Below, piece by piece: positions 46,191 to 55,328 of a DNA stretch of 64,000 bases. The DNA is from Acidovorax sp. sif1233. GTDB lineage: Bacteria > Pseudomonadota > Gammaproteobacteria > Burkholderiales > Burkholderiaceae_C. The position numbers were made by a program, and so were the translations under genes. The stretch's first letter is position 1, and each line of letters begins with the position of its first letter. Location: contig NZ_JAHUWZ010000007.1 in NCBI RefSeq assembly GCF_019218755.1, forward strand, positions 1-64,000, written 5' to 3'. The notes under the pieces were generated by a model. It saw nothing but the letters and a program-made list of their open reading frames with translations. It ran no database searches and was not told the origin of the DNA.

Positions 46191-46964
46191 ATGAAAAAGT
46201 CTTTCTCAAAATGGGGCGTATTGTTCTGGGCCACGCTCATGCTGGGACTCAGTTCCTCGGTGTACGCGCAAGCGACACGAACCTGGGTATCAGGAGTCGG
46301 AGATGACGTAAACCCCTGCAGCCGGACAGCCCCCTGCAAGACATTTGCTGGGGCGATCAGCAAAACAGCAGCTGGCGGCGAGATCAATGCATTGGATGAT
46401 GGAGGTTTCGGGGGCGTCACCATTACAAAATCCATTACCATTAATGGAAAGGGACATATTGCAGGGATTTTGACGGCGGGTTCTGGGGTGAATGGTGTTG
46501 TGATTAATGCGGCGCCGACCGACGTCGTGGTATTGCGTGGGCTTACATTTACTGGCGTGTCTGGGGCGGCGAGTGCTGTAAGGTACCTTGCGGCCAGGTA
46601 TGTTGTCGTGGAAGACAGTACCATCGAAGGCTATGCCTACGGCATCAATATGGCCGTCAGCGTTGTCAATGGGCGCATGGATATTCGCAACGTCCAAATG
46701 ACGAATGCGACGACCGCTACCAGCACCTACGGCATCCACATTGGTGCAGCCAATTCCATATCAACCATCAGCAATGTATCCGTCCGAGGATACACATACG
46801 GCATCACCACCCGTGGCGGCATGACTTACCTTCGAGGATCCACGATCGTGGCCAACGACACAGGTTATAACAACTTGGGTGGCAGCCTTTCGTCTTTTGG
46901 TGACAATATGGTAAATGGTAATGTATTTGACGGTGCGCCCTCGGGAACCATTCCGCATTTTTAA
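46191..46964 (+). CDS. Secreted right-handed beta-helix repeat protein
   Basis: A 257-residue precursor with a Sec signal peptide (MKKSFSKWGVLFWATLMLGL..., cleavage after VYAQA). The mature part begins TRTWVSGVGDDVNPCSRTAP with a Cys pair in NPCSRTAPCKTF and then repeating beta-strand turns of a pectin-lyase-like helix (AGGEINALDDGGFGGVTITK; GYAYGINMAVS; GYTYGITTRGG). No polysaccharide-lyase active site is evident, so the role is unknown. ATG 46191 has AAAGAGA upstream; ATG 46164 is in frame. Codon use is clearly more AT-rich than the neighbours, a sign of lateral acquisition. Confidence 0.82.
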   Translation: MKKSFSKWGVLFWATLMLGLSSSVYAQATRTWVSGVGDDVNPCSRTAPCKTFAGAISKTAAGGEINALDDGGFGGVTITKSITINGKGHIAGILTAGSGVNGVVINAAPTDVVVLRGLTFTGVSGAASAVRYLAARYVVVEDSTIEGYAYGINMAVSVVNGRMDIRNVQMTNATTATSTYGIHIGAANSISTISNVSVRGYTYGITTRGGMTYLRGSTIVANDTGYNNLGGSLSSFGDNMVNGNVFDGAPSGTIPHF

Positions 46965-47170
46965 GAGCGCATTGGTCGAATATTATTCGAGGCATTAATT
47001 TTCATTTTCATCCCGGATGGTTGAATTTTCTTGTCCCGATCCATGGAGTTCCATTCGGCCAGCACGAAAGTGCATAACGAGGTCAGCAGCCCTTCGTTGT
47101 GCAGCTTTGCTCACAGGTAAGTGAGTCAGCGGAGCCGGCGGCCTTGCAATGGTCGCGGGCAAGATGGCCG
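46965..47170. other. Intergenic region, AT-rich then GC-rich
   Basis: The first 70 bases are AT-rich with a TCGAAT-att-ATTCGA palindrome (46977-46991). The remainder returns to normal composition and holds no supported gene. The palindrome lacks a clear T-run; termination of both flanking genes is possible. Confidence 0.45.
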
Positions 47171-47911
47171 TCAGTCCAGCCAGCCCCTGGGCACCTTGTC
47201 GGCTTTCTTCTCCGCCGGGTTGGCCGTGAGCGCGGTGGCCGCGTACTGGCGCATGAACTCCTTGGCCTTGTCGGGGCGGGCCGTGAGCCAGGCGTCGTAG
47301 GCGCCTTCGTTCAGGATGGCGGGCATGCTCTTTTCGCTGCCCGGTTGCTGGTAGCGGTGCAGCAGCGCATGGTTGTTGGCGTTCACTGTGAGCAGGCAGT
47401 AGCTCACGATCACCTCGCCACCGGCTCCTTGCCAGCGTGCCCACAGCCCGGCCACGCCCATGGGCTTGCCGTCCACGCGGGAGATGCGCGTGGGCACGGC
47501 CTTGCCGGAGCGGAAGTCGTCTTCATAGAACGCCATCATCGGCACGATGCAGCGCTGGCCGTTCAGCCAGGCATCGCGGAATGCCGTGCCGGTGGAGGCC
47601 AGGTCGGACTTGGCGTTGACCAGCTTGGGAGCGCGCAGCTTCGCGTCGGACGCCGACTTGACCCAGTGCGGCACCAGCCCCCACTGCGCGGGCACCAGCA
47701 CGCGGGCGGCGGCTGCCTTGTCGTCCACAGCCGGTGCTGGGGCCTGTTCGCCCGGCGGGGTGGCCATGGCCGCCGCGGCGGCTGCATGCACGATGAAGCC
47801 GCCCGGCTTGCGCGGCCACAGGTGGCGCTCGCCGGGTGCCGGCGGAGGCTCCACCGCGAATGCCTCGCGGTAGACGTCGGCGGGGTGCAGGGTTTCGTAG
47901 TGCGTGCTCAT
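47171..47911 (-). CDS. SRAP/YedK-HMCES-like protein lacking the catalytic Cys2
   Basis: A 246-residue homologue of SOS response-associated peptidase proteins, which cross-link abasic DNA sites through an N-terminal cysteine. The later family residues are present: KLVNAKSD (N99), CIVPMMAFYEDD (E130), and LLHRYQQPGSEKSMPAIL (H185). The start reads MSTHYETLHP, where relatives have MCTNY or MCGR, so position 2 is Ser. Starting instead at ATG 47944 also gives no Cys2. The canonical thiazolidine chemistry should be lost; another role is open. The gene diverges from the acyl-CoA dehydrogenase gene. Confidence 0.83.
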   Translation of the reverse strand: MSTHYETLHPADVYREAFAVEPPPAPGERHLWPRKPGGFIVHAAAAAAMATPPGEQAPAPAVDDKAAAARVLVPAQWGLVPHWVKSASDAKLRAPKLVNAKSDLASTGTAFRDAWLNGQRCIVPMMAFYEDDFRSGKAVPTRISRVDGKPMGVAGLWARWQGAGGEVIVSYCLLTVNANNHALLHRYQQPGSEKSMPAILNEGAYDAWLTARPDKAKEFMRQYAATALTANPAEKKADKVPRGWLD

Positions 47912-48107
47912 CGTGCGATGGTACCGGCCTGCCGCGCGACCCATGGAAAAAATGTCCGCTATCGCCGGATTGGCAAGCGCTGGCAGCTATGAAATGAAGA
48001 GCGTTCCAGAGCAGGCAGCGGGCTGGGGCCGCGGTGTGCGTGACCTGTGTCAAGCCCGGTGTCGCCTGCGTTATGACGCGTGCCCGTGCGGTTTTCACAA
48101 TGGCCGC

Positions 48108-49409
48108 ATGGACTTCGCACCTTCGCCCCTGGCCCGTGAACTGCATGACCGCCTCGTGGCGTTCATGGACCGCTATCTGCTGCCCTACAACGCCGCCTGG
48201 CATGCGGCCGCGCTGGCGGGCGACTACCCGCCGCCCTTCGTGGAAGACCTCAAGGCCCTGGCCCGCGAGGAGGGGTTGTGGAACCTGTTCCTGCCCACGC
48301 TGGGGCCCGACGAGCCCGGCACCCGCCTGTCCAACCTCGACTACGCGCCGCTGGCCGAGGCGATGGGCCGCCTGCCCTGGGCCGCCGAGGTGTTCAACTG
48401 CCAGGCGCCGGACACCGGCAACATCGAGCTGCTGCACCGCTTTGCCACGCCCGCGCAGCGTGCATGCTGGCTGCAGCCGCTGCTGCGTGGCCAGATGCGC
48501 TCGGCCTTCGCCATGAGCGAGCCGGATGTGGCCTCGTCCGACCCCACCAACCTGCAGACCACGGTACGGCGCGAAGGGGATGTGCTGGTGCTCAGCGGCC
48601 GCAAGTGGTTCATCACGGGGGCGGCGCATCCTCAGTGCCGGCTGTTCATCGTGCTGTGCCGCAATGCCGGCGCAGACGGTGGCGGCGGCGAGGCCCCGAG
48701 CCACGCGCGCCACAGCATGGTGCTGGTGCCCGCCGCCACGCCGGGCCTGCGGGTGGTGCGCAACATCAGCGTGCTGCACCACCACGCCCCCGAGGGGCAT
48801 TGCGAGGTCCTGCTGCAGGATGTCCGGGTGCCGGCCGACCACCTCCTGGGCGACTGGGGCGCGGGGTTTGCGATGGCACAGGCGCGCCTGGGGCCGGGGC
48901 GTGTGCACCATTGCATGCGCACCATCGGGCAGTGCGAGCTGGCGCTGCGCCTGGCCACCGAGCGCGCGCTCGAACGCACGGCCTTCGGCAAGGCGCTGGC
49001 CGAGCAGGCCAACGTGCAGGAGTGGATTGCCGAGTCGCGCATCGAGATCGACCAGGCGCGGCTGCTGGTGCTGCATGCGGCCTGGTTGCTGGACCAGGGC
49101 GATGCCGCCGATGTCCGCCAGGTGCGTGCCCAGGTCGCGGCCATCAAGGTGGTGGCCGCGCGCCTGCAGCAGCGCGTGGTGGACCGCGCCATGCAGATCT
49201 TTGGCGCCATGGGCCTGTCGCCCGACACGCCGCTGGCAGCGTTCTGGACCTGGGGCCGCGCGCTGCGCCTGATGGACGGGCCCGACGAGGTGCACCTGCG
49301 CAGCGTGGCGCGCCACGAGCTGGCCCAGGTGCGCGGCCAGCTGGGCGCGTCGACCGCCTACTTCACCACGCCGGAGCAGATGCGCGCCCCGCCCCGCCTG
49401 CAGGCCTGA
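48108..49409 (+). CDS. Acyl-CoA dehydrogenase family protein
   Basis: A 433-residue FAD enzyme expected to oxidise an acyl-CoA at C2-C3. N-terminal helical domain (about 1-125), beta domain with FAMSEPDVASSDPTNLQTTV and KWFITGAAHPQCRLFIVL, and C-terminal domain with RTAFGKALAEQANVQEWIAE and the GPDEVHLRSVARHEL ending typical of the ACAD10/11-like and FadE-like subgroup. ATG 48108 (MDFAPSPLA) is chosen; the longer open frame is upstream shadow. No electron-transfer or thiolase genes are nearby, so the substrate is unknown. Confidence 0.9.
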   Translation: MDFAPSPLARELHDRLVAFMDRYLLPYNAAWHAAALAGDYPPPFVEDLKALAREEGLWNLFLPTLGPDEPGTRLSNLDYAPLAEAMGRLPWAAEVFNCQAPDTGNIELLHRFATPAQRACWLQPLLRGQMRSAFAMSEPDVASSDPTNLQTTVRREGDVLVLSGRKWFITGAAHPQCRLFIVLCRNAGADGGGGEAPSHARHSMVLVPAATPGLRVVRNISVLHHHAPEGHCEVLLQDVRVPADHLLGDWGAGFAMAQARLGPGRVHHCMRTIGQCELALRLATERALERTAFGKALAEQANVQEWIAESRIEIDQARLLVLHAAWLLDQGDAADVRQVRAQVAAIKVVAARLQQRVVDRAMQIFGAMGLSPDTPLAAFWTWGRALRLMDGPDEVHLRSVARHELAQVRGQLGASTAYFTTPEQMRAPPRLQA

Positions 49410-49492
49410 AAGCGCCCGCCGGGTGGTGGCTTTGCCGGCGTCCTTCGCGGCGCAGGTCGCGGTCGTGGGCACGCGCGGCGTGCCGCCCCATG

Positions 49493-50647
49493 TCAAGCCC
49501 GGGCGCCGAGCGAGACCGCGCCCCGTGGGCCGGACGGCGCCACCACGACGCGGTTGCGGCCCAGCGACTTGGCGGTGTAGAGCGCCTGGTCCGCGCGCTC
49601 CAGCGTGAGCTCCACCGTGTCGCCCGGCAGGTGCAGCGCCAGGCCGGCCGACACGGACAGGCGCAGCACGCCGGTGGAGTGCGGGATCTCCATCGCGGCC
49701 ACGGCCAGGCGCACGCGCTCGAGCAGGTCGCGCGCATCGTCCAGATGGGTGTCCGACAGCATCAGCACGAACTCTTCGCCGCCCCAGCGGGCCAGCACGT
49801 CGGTGTCGCGCACGCTCGCGCGCACCACGCCGGCAAAGGCCTGCAGCGCGCGGTCGCCGGTGGCATGGCCGTGGCTGTCGTTGACACGCTTGAAGTGATC
49901 GATGTCAAGTTCCGCCAGCAGCATGGGGCGGCCGCTGCGCAGGCTGCGCCGATGCTCCAGGTCCATCAGGTCGAGCATCGCGCGGCGGTTGGGCAGGCCC
50001 GTGAGCTCGTCGCGCGTGGCCAGCTCGCGGTTGACGGCGAGGGCGTGGGCCAAGGCCTCGCGCTGCTCGCGCAGCCGCGCGCGGATGCGCTGGATGCGCA
50101 GGTTCAGCGCGATGCTGCCGCCCAGCACGATGAGCACCATGAGCGCATAGGCGGTGTCCAGGTAGCCGAATGGGCTGGCGCTGAAACGGGTGGTGGCGGC
50201 CACGGCGCAGGCAAAGGCCAGCAGCGCATATACGCCGATGCCGATGACCTCGGCCACGGTCAGCCCGAAGGTGCCGAAGAACAGGATCATGGCCAGCACG
50301 CTGGGCACCACGCCGCGCGCATCGCCCGCCAGCACGTAGGCCACGGCGCCGCTGGTGATGGTCCAGACCATCTGGGGCACGGTGAGCGAGGGGTCGTTGA
50401 GCCGGGCGGTCTCGCCCGAGCGGATGAACGCCGTCATCACCACGAGCCCGCCCACCGAAATGGCGGCCCACCACTGCACGGCGGCGGCGTTCACCGCGCT
50501 GCTCGCCATCGACACCAGCAGCATCACGCCCGCGCTGCTGGACATGAGCGCCAGCGCGAGCAGCGCCATGCTCACCAGCGTGCGCCGCCGGGGATCGGTC
50601 GACAGAACCACATCCCTGAGGCGGCGCCGGCGGGAAGATGTGCGCAA
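49493..50647 (-). CDS. Membrane-bound diguanylate cyclase
   Basis: A 384-residue GGDEF protein. About six hydrophobic segments lie between residues 25 and 185, then a short coiled coil (RARLREQREALAHALAVNRE) and the GGDEF domain: DELTGLPNRRAM, AELDIDHFKRVNDSHGH, an RDTD inhibitory site and active-site GGEEF. It should make c-di-GMP and be product-inhibited. The start is TTG at 50647: AGGAG lies 8 bases before it and no earlier ATG exists; the next Met (residue 27) would cut the basic N-terminus. The gene is on its own between an acyl-CoA dehydrogenase and rsmE. Confidence 0.88.
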   Translation of the reverse strand: MRTSSRRRRLRDVVLSTDPRRRTLVSMALLALALMSSSAGVMLLVSMASSAVNAAAVQWWAAISVGGLVVMTAFIRSGETARLNDPSLTVPQMVWTITSGAVAYVLAGDARGVVPSVLAMILFFGTFGLTVAEVIGIGVYALLAFACAVAATTRFSASPFGYLDTAYALMVLIVLGGSIALNLRIQRIRARLREQREALAHALAVNRELATRDELTGLPNRRAMLDLMDLEHRRSLRSGRPMLLAELDIDHFKRVNDSHGHATGDRALQAFAGVVRASVRDTDVLARWGGEEFVLMLSDTHLDDARDLLERVRLAVAAMEIPHSTGVLRLSVSAGLALHLPGDTVELTLERADQALYTAKSLGRNRVVVAPSGPRGAVSLGARA

Positions 50648-50778
50648 GATGGAAACTCCTGCCAGTGTGGTGGGATCGCGCGGAACGCGGGGCCAGCGGC
50701 GCGCGGGCGGGCGGCTGCCGGTGCTCTGCGGTTCATTCTAGGGCGGGGGCCGCCCTGCGTACAGCCTGGGTGAACCCC

Positions 50779-51540
50779 TCACGGGCCCGCGAGAAGCGTG
50801 AGCGCCGCCAGGGCCGCGAGCGGCGCCGTCTCGGCGCGCAGCACGCGCGGCCCCAGCGTGACCGGGGCGAAGCCGTGGAGCAGCGCCAGATCTTCCTCGA
50901 CGCCGGAGAGGCCGCCTTCCGGGCCGGAAAGAAACACCACGGGCCCGGCGGGGGCCGCCGCCGCATGCAGTGGCGCGGTGCCCGCGCGCAGCGACAGCAG
51001 CAGGCGCTGTGCCGCCGCTTCGGCCCCGGCGCCACCCGCCTGCCGCGCACGCACCCAGCTGGCCAGGTCCACGGCGCCGTGCACCACGGGCACGCGGTTG
51101 CGGCCGCACTGCTCGCAGGCGGCCACGGCCACGGCCTGCCAGTGGGCAATTTTTTTCTCGGCCCGCTCGCCCTTGAGCTTGAGCACGCTGCGCTCGGCCA
51201 CCAGGGGCGTGATGCTGGCCACGCCCAGCTCGGTGGCTTTCTCGACGAGCCAGTCCATGCGCTCGTTGGCGGTGATGCCCGCCAGCAGGTGCACCGTGCG
51301 CGCGGCTTCGCGTTCGGTGGCATGGTGCGCGCCCACCAGCACGCGCACGTCGCTGCGGCCCATGCGCAGCACGGTGGCGTCGAACTCGCCGCCCGGGTCG
51401 CCCCCGTCCTGGCCGCCGTGGAACAGCGTGATGGCGTCACCCGGCTGCAGGCGCAGCACCTGCACATGGCGCGCGGCGCCCGGGGGCAGGTCCAGCTCGG
51501 CGCCGGTGGACAGAAGGGCCGGGCAGTGGAAACGGGGCAT
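50779..51540 (-). CDS. rsmE: 16S rRNA (uracil-1498-N3)-methyltransferase
   Basis: Methylates U1498 of 16S rRNA with S-adenosylmethionine. The 253-residue protein has a PUA-like N-terminal domain (about 1-75, ending DVRVLVGAH) and a SPOUT knotted domain with ERMDWLVEKATELGVASITP, VVFLSGPEGGLSGVEEDLA and LGPRVLRAETAPLAALAAL, the SAM-binding knot. Length and motifs are normal. The ATG at 51540 abuts interspersed repeat E, which occupies its upstream region; amgK lies further upstream on the same strand. Confidence 0.94.
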   Translation of the reverse strand: MPRFHCPALLSTGAELDLPPGAARHVQVLRLQPGDAITLFHGGQDGGDPGGEFDATVLRMGRSDVRVLVGAHHATEREAARTVHLLAGITANERMDWLVEKATELGVASITPLVAERSVLKLKGERAEKKIAHWQAVAVAACEQCGRNRVPVVHGAVDLASWVRARQAGGAGAEAAAQRLLLSLRAGTAPLHAAAAPAGPVVFLSGPEGGLSGVEEDLALLHGFAPVTLGPRVLRAETAPLAALAALTLLAGP

Positions 51541-51608
51541 TTGCTACCTAATTTATAGCTGTTTGCGCTTGAAGGACAAGCGCTACAGCCTGATTGGACT
51601 CGATTTTT
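51541..51608 (+). repeat. Interspersed palindromic element, copy E
   Basis: TTGCTACCTAATTTATAGCTG, then GCGCTTG-aagga-CAAGCGC (51565-51583) and a TGATTGGACTCGATTTTT tail. It sits directly before the rsmE start codon, in the gap to amgK, unlike most copies, which follow a stop codon. Confidence 0.85.
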
Positions 51609-51632
51609 CCTGGCATGCGCCCGGTGGCGCCC

Positions 51633-52775
51633 CTACATCCGGCCGTAGGCAAATCCCGTGACCGGCTCGGTGCCCTCGATCTGGTCGAGCATCTTGAGCA
51701 GGGGCCCCAGCTGGCGGTAGCGGTTGGCCGTGGCGCGGATGTAGGCCATGAAGCGCGGCGCGTCGGCCAGGTACCTGGGCTTGCCGTCGCGCAGGGTCAG
51801 GCGCGCGAAGATGCCCGCGACCTTGAGGTGGCGCTGCAGGCCCATCCATTCCACCGAGCGGTAGAACTCGCCGAAGTCATCGCCCCAGCCGCTGGCGCTG
51901 CGGGCGCCCAGCAGCCCGGCCTTGCGCGCCTTTTCCCAGTAACGCACGGTAATGTCGATGACAAACTCCTCTTCCCAGCTGATGAACGCGTCGCGCAGCA
52001 GGCTGGCGATGTCATAGGTGATGGGACCGTAGACGGCGTCTTGGAAGTCCAGCACGCCCAGGGGCGCGCCTTCTTCGACGGGGGCCATCAGGTTGCGCGT
52101 CATGAAGTCGCGGTGCACGTAGACCTGGGGCGCGGCGAGGTTGTGCGCCACGATGGCATCGAAGGCGCTGCCCAGGGTGGCCTGCTGCTGGTCGTCCAGC
52201 GTGACGCCGCGGTGTCGGCCCAGGTACCAGTCGGGGTACAGCGCCAGCTCGCGGCGCAGCAGCGCCTCGTCGTAGGCCGGCAGCACGCCGGGCTGGGAGG
52301 CCTTCTGCCAGTCCAGCAGCACATCGGTGGCCTGCTGGTACCAGGCGTAGGCGGCCTGGGGCTGCCCGGGGTCCAGCAGCTCGATCACCGTCCGGTGCCC
52401 CAGGTCGGACAGCAGCATGAATCCGCCGGGCTCGTCCCAGGCCAGGATCTGCGGCACGTTCAGGCCCGCGGACGCCATCAGGCCCTGCACCTGCACGAAG
52501 GGGCGACAGTTCTCCTGGTGGGGCGGGGCATCCATCACGATGCGGCTGCTGCCCGTGGCGCTGTCGATGCGCAGGTAGCGGCGGAAGCTCGCATCGGCCG
52601 ACGCCGGGCGCAGCGTGGCGGGCAGCAGCTGGTGCGGGCCCACCAGGGGGGCGAGCCAGGCTTCGAAGGCTGTCTGGCGGGCCGCGTCGGGCCAGGCCAC
52701 GGTGCAAGTTGCGGGGGTTGCCACGGCCATGCCCGGGGGCGGGCAGGCGGGAGAAGGGGAGGATGGGTGGCTCAT
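51633..52775 (-). CDS. amgK: Anomeric sugar kinase AmgK-like phosphotransferase
   Basis: A 380-residue aminoglycoside-phosphotransferase-fold kinase. AmgK phosphorylates N-acetylmuramate or N-acetylglucosamine at C1 for cell-wall recycling. Catalytic motifs: VYVHRDFMTRNLM (catalytic Asp) and LDFQDAVYGPITYDIASLLRD (split) with the metal-binding Asp; N-terminal FRRYLRIDS. Divergent from lptD, as in many beta- and gammaproteobacteria. The partner murU is not adjacent here. ATG 52775 is likely (MSHPSSPSPA); later Met at residue 16 is possible. Confidence 0.87.
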   Translation of the reverse strand: MSHPSSPSPACPPPGMAVATPATCTVAWPDAARQTAFEAWLAPLVGPHQLLPATLRPASADASFRRYLRIDSATGSSRIVMDAPPHQENCRPFVQVQGLMASAGLNVPQILAWDEPGGFMLLSDLGHRTVIELLDPGQPQAAYAWYQQATDVLLDWQKASQPGVLPAYDEALLRRELALYPDWYLGRHRGVTLDDQQQATLGSAFDAIVAHNLAAPQVYVHRDFMTRNLMAPVEEGAPLGVLDFQDAVYGPITYDIASLLRDAFISWEEEFVIDITVRYWEKARKAGLLGARSASGWGDDFGEFYRSVEWMGLQRHLKVAGIFARLTLRDGKPRYLADAPRFMAYIRATANRYRQLGPLLKMLDQIEGTEPVTGFAYGRM

Positions 52776-52857
52776 GGATAATCCGATTTTACAAACCCGC
52801 TCCCCGCCTCCGTGGTGAGCGGGTCCTTCTTTCATCCGCCCCTGCCCATCGCCCCAC

Positions 52858-55317
52858 GTGCCACGCCGCAAGCCCCCTACCGTGCAGACCCCTTCCCCCC
52901 GGACCCGGCCCGCCACGGCGAAGGCCGTGCGGCTGCGCGCGCCCGTGCCCCGGGCCCTGGCCTATGGCGTGGCGCTGGCCTGGTGCGGGCTGCCGCTCTC
53001 CGCGCTGGCGCAGGCGGCGGAGGCCCCCCCGCCCAGCGCCTGGGATGCACCGCCCGCGCTGCGCACCTCGCCGCTGCTGCAGGAAAAGATTCCGGACGCC
53101 GTGCGCCCCCAGCTGCCGGTGTTCGTGAAGGGTGACCACATCAGCGGCCAGACCGACCTGAACGCCGTCATCGAAGGCAATGCCGAATTGCGCCGGGGCG
53201 ACACCGTGATCCGCGCCGACCGCCTGGACTACAACGTGCCCGAAGACCTGGCCAAGGCCAGCGGGCAGGTGCGCATCAACCGCGCGGGCAATGTGTACGA
53301 AGGCACGGCGCTGGAGCTGCGGGTGGATGCGTTCGAGGGCTTCTTCAGCGACGCGCGGTACAAGTTTCTGGCCACCCAGGCGCACGGCGATGCCACGCGC
53401 GTGGATTTCATCGACCGCGACCGGGCCGTGGTGCACAACGCCACGTACACCACGTGCGAGCGCGGCAATGAAGAAAGCTGGCGGCCCGACTGGGTGCTGC
53501 GCGCCGCCACCATCCGCATCGACAACGAGGAAGAGGTGGGTACGGCGGAAGACGCGGTGCTGGAGTTCAAGGGCGTGTCGCTGCTGCCGATTCCGTACAT
53601 CACCTTCCCGCTGTCGGACAAGCGCAAGTCCGGCCTGCTGCCCCCGACCATCGGCCTGGACAGCCGCGACGGGGTGGCCTACATGCAGCCGTACTACTGG
53701 AACATCGCGCCCAACCGCGATGCCACGCTGCGCGCCGCCCTCATGACCAAGCGCGGCGCCAACCTGGGGGGCGAGTTCCGCTACCTGGAGCCGAGCTATT
53801 CCGGCCAGGTCAGCGCCGACGTCATGCCCACCGACCGCCTGCGCGACCGCATGCGGTGGAGCTTTTCGGGACAGCACCAGGGTGCTTTCAACACCGGCAT
53901 CGGCGGGGTGGGGCTCAACCTCAACCTCAATCGCGTCAGCGATGACAACTACTGGCGCGACTTCGGCCGTGCCTCCGAGCTTCTGCGCCAGCGCCTGCTG
54001 CCCGGCGATGCCACGCTGTCCTGGGCGCGCAATGACATGTCCGCGAGCGTGCGCACCCTCAAGTGGCAGACGCTGCAGGACGTGACTTCTCCCATCGTGC
54101 CGCCTTACGACCGCATGCCCCAGCTGCAATGGCGCTATGCCCCCTCGCAGCTCGGTGGCGGGGTGGATGCCAGCGTGGAGCTGGACACCACGCGCTTCCA
54201 GGCGGCCCGCGAGCTGACGGGCCAGCCCAATGCCCACCGCAGCTATGCGATGGCGCAGATCAGCCGGCCGTTCCTGTCGCCCGGGGGCTTCGTCACGCCG
54301 CGCCTGCAGCTGCACGCCACGCAGTACCAGTTCGATACCCCGCTGTCCAATGGCGAGCGTTCGGCCAGCCGCGCGCTGCCCACCTTCAGCCTGGACAGCG
54401 GCCTGGTCTTCGAGCGCGACGCCGCATACTTCGGCCGCGCCTTCCTGCAGACGCTGGAACCGCGTGCTTTCTACACGTACACGCCGTACCGTGACCAGAG
54501 CCGCCTGCCCGTGTACGACACGGCGGCCAACGACTTCAATTTCGCCACCATCTACACCGAGAACGCCTTCGGGGGCAACGACCGGCTGGCCGACAACAAC
54601 CTGCTTACCCTGGGCCTCAGCACACGGCTGCTGGACCCGAACACGGGCGCCGAGGCCGCGCGCTTCGGCGTTGCGCAACGCGTTCGTTTCTCCGACCAGC
54701 AGGTGACGCTGCCGGGCGGCGCGCCCGTGAGCGAGCGCCTGTCGGACCTGCTGCTGGGCGCGGGCATCACCTGGACGCCGCAGTGGGGCTTTGACTCCAC
54801 CGTGCAGTACAACCCCAAGACCGGCCGTTCCATCCGCTCGACCATCGGTGCGCGCTACAGCCCGGGCAACTACCGCACCGTGAGCGCCGCCTACCGCCTG
54901 CAGCGCGGCACCAGCGAGCAGATCGACATTGGCTGGCAATGGCCGCTGGACGCGCTGTGGGGCAGCAGCGAGACCCACAACAACAAGCCATCCGGCGCCG
55001 CCGGCCGTGGCCAGGGCGGCGGGCGCTGGTACAGCGTCGGGCGACTGAACTACAGCCTGCAGGACCGCAAACTCGTGGACACCGTGGTGGGCTTTGAGTA
55101 CGACAGCTGCTGCTGGATCGGCCGCGTGGTCCTCGAGCGCCTGCAAAGCAGTGTCACCACGTCCAACACCCGCCTGCTGTTCCAGATCGAATTCGTGGGC
55201 TTCTCCCGCCTGAGCCTGGGCTCCAGCCCCCTGGATACCTTCAAGCAAAATGTGCCGCGCTACCAGAACCTGCGCGAGCAGGTGACAACGCCCAGCCGTT
55301 TCAGCAACTATGACTAA
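52858..55317 (+). CDS. lptD: LPS-assembly outer-membrane protein LptD
   Basis: Forms, with LptE, the outer-membrane translocon that inserts LPS. Signal peptide ending ALAQA, an N-terminal OstA/jellyroll domain (about 95-230; GQTDLNAVIEGNAELRRGD) and a large C-terminal beta-barrel (about 250-819). Cys200 and the adjacent pair Cys751-Cys752 (YDSCCWIG) fit the E. coli disulfide set except that its first N-terminal Cys has no match in the mature part. The start is GTG 52858 (819 aa) with a long basic leader; GTG 52927 gives a standard 29-residue signal peptide. surA follows after 11 bases, an operon. Confidence 0.94.
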   Translation: MPRRKPPTVQTPSPRTRPATAKAVRLRAPVPRALAYGVALAWCGLPLSALAQAAEAPPPSAWDAPPALRTSPLLQEKIPDAVRPQLPVFVKGDHISGQTDLNAVIEGNAELRRGDTVIRADRLDYNVPEDLAKASGQVRINRAGNVYEGTALELRVDAFEGFFSDARYKFLATQAHGDATRVDFIDRDRAVVHNATYTTCERGNEESWRPDWVLRAATIRIDNEEEVGTAEDAVLEFKGVSLLPIPYITFPLSDKRKSGLLPPTIGLDSRDGVAYMQPYYWNIAPNRDATLRAALMTKRGANLGGEFRYLEPSYSGQVSADVMPTDRLRDRMRWSFSGQHQGAFNTGIGGVGLNLNLNRVSDDNYWRDFGRASELLRQRLLPGDATLSWARNDMSASVRTLKWQTLQDVTSPIVPPYDRMPQLQWRYAPSQLGGGVDASVELDTTRFQAARELTGQPNAHRSYAMAQISRPFLSPGGFVTPRLQLHATQYQFDTPLSNGERSASRALPTFSLDSGLVFERDAAYFGRAFLQTLEPRAFYTYTPYRDQSRLPVYDTAANDFNFATIYTENAFGGNDRLADNNLLTLGLSTRLLDPNTGAEAARFGVAQRVRFSDQQVTLPGGAPVSERLSDLLLGAGITWTPQWGFDSTVQYNPKTGRSIRSTIGARYSPGNYRTVSAAYRLQRGTSEQIDIGWQWPLDALWGSSETHNNKPSGAAGRGQGGGRWYSVGRLNYSLQDRKLVDTVVGFEYDSCCWIGRVVLERLQSSVTTSNTRLLFQIEFVGFSRLSLGSSPLDTFKQNVPRYQNLREQVTTPSRFSNYD

Positions 55318-55328
55318 CGCTTAACGCC

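Noticed and set aside
46995..47444. 149-codon minus-strand open frame near the SRAP gene
   Set aside because: It lies out of frame within the SRAP gene and the intergenic region and has shadow-type composition (Arg/Ala/Gly/His).
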